From Rohdeia sp041398665 (lineage in GTDB: Bacteria > Planctomycetota > UBA1135 > GCA-002686595): 64,000 nucleotides of DNA. Shown here one piece after another: positions 57,249 through 64,000 of the stretch. Position 1 is the first letter of the stretch; each line of letters starts with the position of its first letter. The stretch covers positions 124,001 to 188,000 of the forward strand of contig JAWKUH010000004.1 of assembly GCA_041398665.1 (NCBI GenBank). The letters are read 5' to 3'. Position numbers and translations under genes: made by a program. The notes beneath the pieces were generated by a model, which saw nothing but the letters and a program-made list of their open reading frames with translations, did not search any database and was not told the origin of the DNA.

Positions 57249-57834
57249 GTGCGGACGCAACTGCGGACGGTCGCGGTCGTCGGCATGCGCGGCGCGGGCA
57301 AGCCGACGTTCGCGCGCGCCTTCGCGGCGCGGCACGGACTCGCCGCGGTCGACGTCGACGAATCGCTTCGAGGCGGAGCACGGTCCGATCACCGAGTTCG
57401 TCGCGGAGCGCGGCTGGCCCGTGTTCCGCGAACACGAGGCCCGGCTCGTCGCGTCGATGCCACATCCTCGGTGCGCTCCGCCGCGGGACCGTCGTCGCCT
57501 TCGGCGGCGGTGCGCTCCTGGACGACGGCGTGCGCGCCTCGTCGCCGCGCGGACCGAACCGGTGTGGCTCGACGCCGCGCTGGACGTGCTGCGGCGCCGC
57601 ATCGCCGCCGACTTGAGGTCGCGGCCCGCGCTGCGGGGGCGGCGACGTCCTCCAAGAGTTCGACGAACTCGCGCGCGTCCGGAGGCCGCATCACGCCGAG
57701 GCAGGTCGCCGCGGTGCGCATCGACGCGGACGCCGACGTCGAGGACCTCGTCGAACGCGCGCGACGGCCGGGAGCGCCTCGGCGCGTTCCGTCGGCACGG
57801 CCGCGCTCGCGGGCACGAGGTCGAGCCGTGCTGA
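57249..57834 (+). CDS. aroK: Shikimate kinase, frame broken
   Basis: Phosphorylates shikimate. GTG 57249 gives VRTQLRTVAVVGMRGAGKPTFARAFAARHGLAAVDVDES, in which the P-loop is GMRGAGKPT with Pro19 where Ser or Thr is normal, followed by the shikimate-binding VDVD. Later motifs lie in other frames: EHGPITEFV..RGWPVFREHEA, VVAFGGGALLDD, LVAARTEPVWLDAALDVLRRRIAADL and RPALRG. The final frame stops at TGA 57832-57834, overlapping the start of the dehydratase/dehydrogenase gene. About four frame changes are needed between 57360 and 57660. Total length (about 195 codons) is normal for shikimate kinases. Confidence 0.8.
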
Positions 57835-59184
57835 CGTCACGCTCCCCCGTCGCACCGGGACGACGCCGCGAGCTTCGCGCAGGCTGCGGCGCGCGCCGCG
57901 GTGCGACCGCGCTCGAGGGTCCGCGACCTGACGCCCGACCCGTGCCGTTCGACTCTCGCTCCTTGCCGTCGCCGCGCCGCGCGGCGGCGACCTTCTCGGC
58001 GCTGCTCGCCCGCGTCGCGTGGATCGACCAGGAGTGAGCACGAGCCGCGCCTCACCGCGCGCGGGGGCACGTCGCATCGCGAGCTTCCACGACCACGTGC
58101 GCACGCCGCGGGCGGAGGAGCCCGTCGTGCGCGGTCTCGCCCATGCGCGCGCAGGGCGCCGATCTCGTCAAACTCGGTGCGGCGTTCGCGCGGTCGGCCG
58201 CCGACGTGCTCGGTTCGACTGCGCGCGCACCGCGCCCGCCGCCGGCGGTCCGACGACGGTGCACGCCATGGGTCCGTGCGCCGGACTCTCGAGCGCGCGC
58301 GATCGCCCTGGCGCAACGCCGCGACGTACGCCGCCCTCGACGAAGGGACCGCGTCGGCGCCCGGACAGTTCACTGCTCTCGGAGTCGAGCGCCTGCTCGT
58401 CGGCGAGGGCGAACCGCTCGTGCTCGGCGTCCTCGGAGGCGTGGAGTTCGTCGCGCGCAGCCGCGGTCCGCTCGTCCACGGCCTCCGCGGCGCGGCACGG
58501 CGCGCGTGCGGCCTACGTCCGACCGCGACGAGCGCGCCGCGCGACCTCGCGGCACTGCGAGGACTCGGCGTGCGTTGGGCGCCTTCGGTCACGGCGCCGC
58601 ACAAGAAAGGCTGCCGGAGCGTTCGCCGAGATGCGCTCCGAGGACGCCGCGCGGACCGGTGCGGTGAACACGCTGATGTTCGGGTGGAGCGCGTCGAAGC
58701 GCACCAGACCGACGCCCTCGGCATCGAGCGCGGTTGCTGACTGGCGCGACCTCGGTCCGGTCGCGGTGGTCGGATCGGGCGGCGTCGTGCCGGCCGTGCT
58801 GCTCGCGGCGGGACGACTGGGCTGGCAGGACGTCACCGTCTTCGCTCGCGACGGCGAGCGTGCGCGCCGCCAGCACGACCGTCTGGCGCGCGGACGGCGC
58901 CGCTCGACGCGTTCGCCCGTTCCGAGCCGGCGCTCGTGGTGTGGGCGCTGCCGGTCGACGCGCCCGAGATCGTCCGCCCCGCGGCGCGCGGCGGTGCGCG
59001 CTGGCTCGACCTGCGCTACGGCGGCCATCCGTCGGAAGCGGCGCGCGCGGCGGGCTTCGACGCGCGCGACGGCACGGCGATGTTCGTGCACCAGGCGCTC
59101 GCGCAGTTCGAGCTGTTCACCGGCCGCGCCACGGACGGATCCGACGCGACGGCGATCGCGCGCCTCCTCGGCAGGGACGCGTGA
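57828..59184 (+). CDS. Bifunctional type I 3-dehydroquinate dehydratase / shikimate dehydrogenase, frame broken
   Basis: Two consecutive pathway enzymes in one gene (AroD-AroE layout). Dehydratase half: ADVTLP near the start, LLARVAWIDQE, RRIASFHDHVRTP (type I His region, about 58075-58110), GADLVKLGAAF (Schiff-base lysine, about 58155-58180), TTVHAMGP and SAPGQFTAL. Dehydrogenase half: LLVGEGEPLVLGVLGGVEFVARSRGPLVHG in parts, VTAPHK (catalytic lysine), TGAVNTL, VAVVGSGGVVPAVLLAAGRLG (NADP site), WLDLRYGG and MFVHQALAQFELFTG at the end. At least eight frame changes lie between 57850 and 58920, while the last 270 bases are clean. GTG 57828 is a provisional start that overlaps the kinase stop. 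Confidence 0.8.
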
Positions 59185-59194
59185 CCGCCCGGAC

Positions 59195-60061
59195 TCAGCG
59201 TCGCGCGGCGACGATCCCGAGCGGGCCGAGTCGCTCGCGACACGCCGACTCGAGATCGGTCGGCACGATCCACTCGACGAACGGGACCGCGAGACGGCGC
59301 GCCTCGGCGGCGAGCTCCTCGCGCCAGCGAGCGAGTCGCGCGAGGTAGCGCTCGCGGCGCGCACGGTCGACGACGACCTCGCGCGTGCGGCCCGTCTCGG
59401 CGTCGACGAGCCGCATCGCGCCGCCCTCGGGCGGCAGGGCCTCGTCGCGGTGCCAGACCGCGAGGGCGATGCCGGCCGACGCTCGCGCGAACGCGCGGCG
59501 CAGCACCGTCCGCGGAGGCGCCGGCGTCATGAAGTCGGAGACGAGCACCCGCACCCCCTCCGCCGGCAGGGACGCCGCGTGCTCGAGTCCGGCGTCGAGC
59601 GGCGTCGCCGAGTCGAAGGCGAGGCCGTCGCGGTCGAGGACCTCGTCCGGCACCCTGCTCAGCCGGTCGCCGACGGAGTGGAGCTGCGCGGCGAACCCGG
59701 CGTCGCGGGCCAGAGCGAGCCACAGCGCGGCGAGGTCCAGCGCTCCGCGCGCCTTCTCCTCGCTCGTCGCGAGCGAACGCGAGACGTCGAGGAGCACGTC
59801 GACGCGCGGCGCGATCTCCTCGCGGTAGGTGCGCACGACGAGTTGGTCCGAACGCGCGTACGCGCGCCAGTCGATGTGACGCACGTCGTCGCCGGGCGTG
59901 TAGTCGCGGCGGTCCGCGAACTCGATGCTCGCCCCCTGGGCGCGACCGAGCCTCGCGCCCGGGGCTCCGCCGCCGTGCCGCGGACGCCACTCGAGCGCGG
60001 TCAGCGCCGCGGTCCGTCGAACGTCGTCGCTCGGGCGGAACGGGCCCGTCGCGAGGTTCAC
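59195..60061 (-). CDS. DUF58 family protein (vWA-like)
   Basis: A 288-residue cytoplasmic protein with the DUF58 signature YTPGDDVRHIDWRAYARSDQLVVRTYREE (in parts) followed by a vWA-like fold VDVLLDVSRSLATS (DxSxS) and VRVLVSDFMTP. DUF58 proteins are encoded with MoxR AAA ATPases and vWA membrane proteins, and are thought to help assemble or activate envelope complexes. GTG 60059-60061 overlaps the permease stop as GTGA, so it is the last gene of this minus-strand operon. Its end converges on the shikimate gene with 10 bases between stops. No MoxR gene is in the window. Confidence 0.9.
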   Translation of the reverse strand: MNLATGPFRPSDDVRRTAALTALEWRPRHGGGAPGARLGRAQGASIEFADRRDYTPGDDVRHIDWRAYARSDQLVVRTYREEIAPRVDVLLDVSRSLATSEEKARGALDLAALWLALARDAGFAAQLHSVGDRLSRVPDEVLDRDGLAFDSATPLDAGLEHAASLPAEGVRVLVSDFMTPAPPRTVLRRAFARASAGIALAVWHRDEALPPEGGAMRLVDAETGRTREVVVDRARRERYLARLARWREELAAEARRLAVPFVEWIVPTDLESACRERLGPLGIVAARR

Positions 60062-61650
60062 GCCGGCGACTCCGACGCGCGGTCGAGCTCGGCCGCGCGC
60101 TCGCGACTGCGGACGACGGCCGGGTCGTCCTCCGCGTGGCTCCCGCGCCGCGCGCGTCGGACCTCGCCGACGCCGCGGGCGATGCGCAAGGCGTTGAGGA
60201 CCAGACCGACGAGTCCCAGCCCGACGACCGCCACCGCGAGCCCTTGGTCCATCGAGCCGTCACCCGCTTCGATCAGGACCCACGGAGCGTTGAGCGCGTG
60301 ACGGAAGTTCCGGAGGTCGCGGTCCCCGACGAGCAGACCGAGCACCGTCGGGACGAGGATCGACGCGACGACGACGACGACGACGAGGAGCCGAGCGACG
60401 TAGGTGCCGAACTCGGTGTCGCACAGCCTCCGCGTGAAGAGCGTGGTCGTCCCGACGAAGAACGACGCGTAGCACAGCACCCAGGCGACGAACCAACGAC
60501 GCGAATCCACGGCGAAGGACGCGTCGGAACTCAGGAGCACGTCGAACCCGGCGACGACCGCGAGGAGCACGAGCCCGAACAACAGTCCGCGTCCCCCGCC
60601 GGGCAAGAGCGCCGCGGGGACGAAGCGCGCGGCGCCGTGCTTCAGCGAGATCTCGTTGGCGACGCGGCGCCCCAGCCGTTCGCGTTCCGTCGCCCACAGG
60701 ACGGTGTTCAGGGCGAGCGCGATCCCGAGCATCCAGAGCCCGACGTCGACGGCCTCGTCGGGGAGGCTCCACCACGCGTTCGCCGCGACGGCCCAGCCGA
60801 CGACGAAGACCGTCCCGCCGATGGTGAAGAGCCGCAACGGCGTCGCGGCGTTCTCCTCGGGGTGCGCGAGCTTGCCGCACGCGACGAGGTGGAAGTACAG
60901 CGCGACGAGCGAACCGCCGAGATACGCGGACGCGACGACCGTGACGAAGATGGGTTCGCGCAACAGAGCGGACTGCGTCAGGATCACGGATCCGTACTGG
61001 ATCGTCCCGATCAGTCCGAGCGTGAGCGCGGCGGCGAGCGCGACGAACAGCACGACCCGAGCCAGGCGGTGCGTCGTGAGCGACGACACCCCGAGCGCGA
61101 TCGCGGACGCCCAGGCGCTGAACAGGACCAGGTTCATCACGACGAAGCCCATCGCGAGGAGGTCCACGCCGCGCATGAGGAAGGCGAGCGCGATGAACGG
61201 TGCGAACGCCGCGGTCATCAGGAGCGTCTGCACGAACGCCGAGACGAACTTGCCCGAGACGATGTTGCGGGGCCTGAGACCGCTCATCGCGAGCTGGTCG
61301 TACGTGTCCCCCTCCCACTCCGCGCCGAGCGACTGGAAGGACTGCAGAGGCACGACGACGAGCAGTCCGACGCCCAGGAGGACCTGGAGCAGCATCAGGA
61401 ACTCGAGGCCGAGCGCGTCCGAAGGGTTGCGCTCGTCGCCCAGCACCATGAAGGCGCCGATCACCGCCGCGAGGACGACGAGCGCGAAGTAGCTCCACGC
61501 GAAGCCGCGCGCGCGCAGGACCTGGCGCACCTCCTTCACGACGATCGGGTTCAGCCGATCGGTGAGCGGCTCGAGTCGATCGAGCAGTCGCTCGAGACCT
61601 CCCGCACCCTCGGCCGCGTCGACCGGTGTCGCTCGGACCGTCTCGTTCAC
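60058..61650 (-). CDS. ABC-2 type transporter permease
   Basis: A 530-residue membrane protein with at least ten hydrophobic helices. The N-terminal segment LTDRLNPIVVKEVRQVLRARGF is typical of this ABC-2 permease group, followed by EWEGDTYDQLAMSGLRPRNIVSGKFVSAFVQ (in parts), the coupling-type region. GTG 61648-61650 overlaps the ATPase stop as GTGA. It probably forms a complex with the ATPase encoded upstream and works with the membrane protein at the window edge. The substrate is unknown; gliding-type GldF/GldG exporters share the gene layout, but similarity is not close by eye. Confidence 0.85.
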   Translation of the reverse strand: MNETVRATPVDAAEGAGGLERLLDRLEPLTDRLNPIVVKEVRQVLRARGFAWSYFALVVLAAVIGAFMVLGDERNPSDALGLEFLMLLQVLLGVGLLVVVPLQSFQSLGAEWEGDTYDQLAMSGLRPRNIVSGKFVSAFVQTLLMTAAFAPFIALAFLMRGVDLLAMGFVVMNLVLFSAWASAIALGVSSLTTHRLARVVLFVALAAALTLGLIGTIQYGSVILTQSALLREPIFVTVVASAYLGGSLVALYFHLVACGKLAHPEENAATPLRLFTIGGTVFVVGWAVAANAWWSLPDEAVDVGLWMLGIALALNTVLWATERERLGRRVANEISLKHGAARFVPAALLPGGGRGLLFGLVLLAVVAGFDVLLSSDASFAVDSRRWFVAWVLCYASFFVGTTTLFTRRLCDTEFGTYVARLLVVVVVVASILVPTVLGLLVGDRDLRNFRHALNAPWVLIEAGDGSMDQGLAVAVVGLGLVGLVLNALRIARGVGEVRRARRGSHAEDDPAVVRSRERAAELDRASESPA

Positions 61651-62582
61651 TGCAGGATCCCCTTCGTCAGCTGGAGGAACAGGTCCTCGAGATCGATCTT
61701 CTCGCCGTGGAACTCGACGGGTCGGAGGCCCTCGCGCACGGCGTCGGCGAGCAGTTCCGCGAGCGCGTCGTCGCCGCCCTCGAAGACGAACGTCACCGCG
61801 CTGCGCTCGTCCCGCAGCGAAGCGACGCCGGGACGCTGTGCGAGGAAGCGCACGGCGCGCTCCGGGCCCTCGAGGAAGCGCGCGCGGACCTGCGTGCCGC
61901 CGCTCGCTCCGGCGGAGAGCGCCGAGATGTCGCCCGTCGCCTTGATCTCCCCGCCCTCGATCACGGCGATGCTGTCGCAGATCTCCGAGAGCTCGGTGAG
62001 GATGTGCGAGGAGACGAGCACCGCCTTGCCCATGTCGGCGAGCGCGCGAACGAGTTCGCGCAGCTCGACGCGGGCGCGCGGGTCGAGACCGGACGCCGGT
62101 TCGTCGAGGATCAGCACGCGCGGGTCGTGCAGCAGCGTCTTCGCCAGGCACAGCCGCTGCTTCATGCCCTTCGAGAGGCCGCGGATCGGCTTCTCGAGGA
62201 GCGGGTGCAGCCCCGTGAAGTCGACGACCGTCGCGAGCGAACGCTTGCGGTCCTTGCCGCGCAGTCCGTAGGCGCGCGCGAAGAAGTCGACGTACTCCGC
62301 GACCGTCGTCGCCGCGTAGGTCCCGTACGAGTCCGGCATGAAGCCCACCGCCCCGCGCACCGCGCGCGGGTCGAGCAGGGCCGACCGCCCGTCGATGCGC
62401 ACGTCGCCGCGGTCCGGCAGTTCGAGCGTCGCGCAGATGCGCATCGTCGTCGTCTTCCCGGCCCCGTTCGGTCCGATGAAGCCGCACACGCTGCCGCCGG
62501 GGACCTCGAACGAGACCTCGCGGACCGCGACGTGCCGTCCGAACGACTTCGTGACGGCGTCGACCTCGAGCGTCGCGCTCAT
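61647..62582 (-). CDS. ABC transporter ATPase
   Basis: A 311-residue ATPase from ATG 62580-62582, overlapping the upstream stop as ATGA. Motifs: LEVDAVTKSFGRHVAVREVSF, Walker A GFIGPNGAGKTTTMRIC, Q-loop GFMPDSYGTYAATTVAEYVDFF, signature LSKGMKQRLCLAKTLL, Walker B VLILDEPASGLDP and the H-loop VLVSSHIL. The C-terminal 80 residues form the usual ABC-2 accessory domain ending EDLFLQLTKG. The FMPDS Q-loop region is typical of the GldA/ABC-2 exporter group. Confidence 0.95.
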   Translation of the reverse strand: MSATLEVDAVTKSFGRHVAVREVSFEVPGGSVCGFIGPNGAGKTTTMRICATLELPDRGDVRIDGRSALLDPRAVRGAVGFMPDSYGTYAATTVAEYVDFFARAYGLRGKDRKRSLATVVDFTGLHPLLEKPIRGLSKGMKQRLCLAKTLLHDPRVLILDEPASGLDPRARVELRELVRALADMGKAVLVSSHILTELSEICDSIAVIEGGEIKATGDISALSAGASGGTQVRARFLEGPERAVRFLAQRPGVASLRDERSAVTFVFEGGDDALAELLADAVREGLRPVEFHGEKIDLEDLFLQLTKGILQ

Positions 62583-64000
62583 CGCAGGGCCTCCTTCTCG
62601 AGGACGCCGACGAGGATCTGCGACTGCGAGACGCGCCGCCCGCCGAAGCCGCAGTCGTCCTCGACGATCGGTGCGGACAGGCGCGCGACGTAGCTGCCCG
62701 GCGCGAGTCGGTCGAAGCCCGGCATGTGGGGTCCCGGAGCGACCTGGAAGAGGAACGTCGCGAGTTCGGACTCGCCGTCGCGAACCTCCTCGAGCACCGC
62801 GCGCCCGCCGCCGGCGATCCGCCCGGTGTGTCGCCACAGCCTCCCCTCGCGATCGCGCAGCCACAGCTGGAGCACGTCGACGCCGAGCTCGTCGACGACC
62901 GTCACCGCGCCGCTCGCGTCGCGTTCGACGTCGAGTCGACGGCGGGAGCTGCGATCGGTGTAGACGGCGTGCGCGAAGGGGCGCCGGACGGGGAGGAAGT
63001 TCGAGCTGTACGCGAGCACGCCGCGGTCCGCGTCGCCGTCGATCGTGAACGGTTCGTCCCGGCGCGGACCGGACCGACCGGTGTCCAAGATCGGGACGAC
63101 GAAGGTCCCCGATCCCGGGAGCAACCGACGCCCACCGGACGAGCCCATGAAGACGGTGCGCAGCGTCATGGAGCTCGCGATCTGCGCGCCCTGGTCGAGG
63201 ACGGCCCACGACTTCACGGCGTCGACGACGCCGAGTCCGTTGTGCAGGATCCCGAACGTCACGACGGAGGCCGTTCCGGCGAGCGAGAGCAACGGGATCA
63301 GCAGGAGCAGAGCGACGGGCCGCCCGCTGCGCCTCACGAGGACGATCGTGAGCGGCCCCATCACGAGCGCCAGGATCGCCATCGCCACCACGAGGACGCG
63401 GTGCGAGACCTCGCCGACGCCTTCCAGCTCGGGGAGCGCGGGGCGCCAACGGAGCGTCGCCTGGGAGGGCGACGACGGCATGCCCGAGTACGCCCCGGTG
63501 TACGCGTGCTCCGTCGTCGGGACGATGAAGGAGGGGCTGCGCTTCATCAGCCACCAGATCGCGTAGCGCTGCCCCTTCGACTCGAGGGGAGGCGCCGCCG
63601 TGCGCACGACGTGACCGAGGCCGAGCTGCGCGACGCGCGCGTCGTCGAACTGCCGGACGACCGCGTCCTCGCGGAAGGCCTCGTCGAGGTCGCCGAAGCT
63701 CGCGAACGAGTCGCAGCGTGCGAGGACGCAGGTGCCGCCGAGCCTCACCCAGCGCGCGAGCTCCGCGAGCCGACCCGGGTCGACGGGGCCGCCGTCGAGC
63801 ACGACGACGTCGCCGCCCGTGTACGCGCGCGCACTGGTCGGCATCGCCGACGTCGCCCGCTCCTCGACGACGTACGTGCCGGAGGCGCGGGGAAGGCCTG
63901 AGAACGTCGCGAACGGCGACGTGCTCGAACCGCCCCGGCCGGCGCGCCAGTCCAAGGCGTTCTCGTACGACGACGGGGACGGGAGGTCGAACGCCTCGAC
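62579..64000 (-). CDS. Membrane protein of the ABC/DUF58 operon, N-terminus beyond the window
   Basis: The frame is open to base 64000, so the start lies outside. Visible order: an extracytoplasmic region with a GATase-like piece (GGDVVVLDGGPVDPGRLAELARWVRLGGTCVLARCDS in parts), helices LVVAMAILALVMGPLTIVLV and PVALLLLIPLLSLAGTASVVTFGIL, then a long strand-rich region (VFMGSSGGRRLLPGSG to FLFQVAPGPHMPGF, in parts) ending KEALR. It recalls the uncharacterised membrane proteins that accompany ABC-2 exporters and DUF58 proteins in planctomycetes. It is the first gene seen of a four-gene overlapping operon. Function unknown. Confidence 0.75.
   Translation of the reverse strand, partial: VEAFDLPSPSSYENALDWRAGRGGSSTSPFATFSGLPRASGTYVVEERATSAMPTSARAYTGGDVVVLDGGPVDPGRLAELARWVRLGGTCVLARCDSFASFGDLDEAFREDAVVRQFDDARVAQLGLGHVVRTAAPPLESKGQRYAIWWLMKRSPSFIVPTTEHAYTGAYSGMPSSPSQATLRWRPALPELEGVGEVSHRVLVVAMAILALVMGPLTIVLVRRSGRPVALLLLIPLLSLAGTASVVTFGILHNGLGVVDAVKSWAVLDQGAQIASSMTLRTVFMGSSGGRRLLPGSGTFVVPILDTGRSGPRRDEPFTIDGDADRGVLAYSSNFLPVRRPFAHAVYTDRSSRRRLDVERDASGAVTVVDELGVDVLQLWLRDREGRLWRHTGRIAGGGRAVLEEVRDGESELATFLFQVAPGPHMPGFDRLAPGSYVARLSAPIVEDDCGFGGRRVSQSQILVGVLEKEALR

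Overview
The window is very GC-rich (roughly 70% by eye) and reads as chromosome of a member of the Planctomycetota. The best clade marker is the adjacent pair at 51386-56030: a haem-motif protein with DUF1549 and DUF1553, followed by a DUF1501 protein. A secreted sulfatase-like protein, a GH89 glycosidase and several large repeat-bearing secreted proteins fit. Many neighbouring genes overlap by GTGA, ATGA or TTGA, and clear Shine-Dalgarno sequences are rare.

Left part (1-13000): sulfatase-like lipoprotein (cut by the window edge), enolase-superfamily enzyme, tRNA-Gln, cinA, tatC, a membrane-anchored coiled-coil protein with a BRCT-like end, then coaE and rho on the other strand, followed by a palindromic repeat island and two glycosyltransferases. 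One of these is fused to a long coiled coil with 14-residue repeats. Middle left (13000-32000): a third glycosyltransferase, thioredoxin reductase, an inositol-monophosphatase-like protein, an SRPBCC protein, a two-subunit ABC exporter, NhaA, a Lon-like protease, an unrecognised protein, a GH89 alpha-N-acetylglucosaminidase and an ABC-2 transporter. Many genes here carry single-base frame breaks that come in blocks.

Middle right (32000-42600): a CysE-like acetyltransferase, a glycosyltransferase-methyltransferase fusion followed by a free-standing RapZ C-terminal domain, three tandem secreted paralogues that each have seven propeller-like repeats and a shared C-terminal domain, and a broken AbiE-type toxin-antitoxin pair with a candidate operator.

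Right part (42600-64000): single-chain glycine dehydrogenase, two von Willebrand A membrane proteins, then aroB - haem/DUF1553 protein - DUF1501 protein - aroA - aroK - aroDE. The shikimate genes follow the same order as the domains of the fused eukaryotic AROM enzyme (synthase, EPSP synthase, kinase, type I dehydratase, dehydrogenase). On the minus strand at the end, an overlapping operon encodes a membrane protein (cut by the edge), an ABC ATPase, its permease and a DUF58 protein.

Limits: everything is read by eye. Frame breaks were inferred by following conserved family motifs from one frame to another, so exact indel positions are approximate. I cannot tell assembly error from true pseudogenes.
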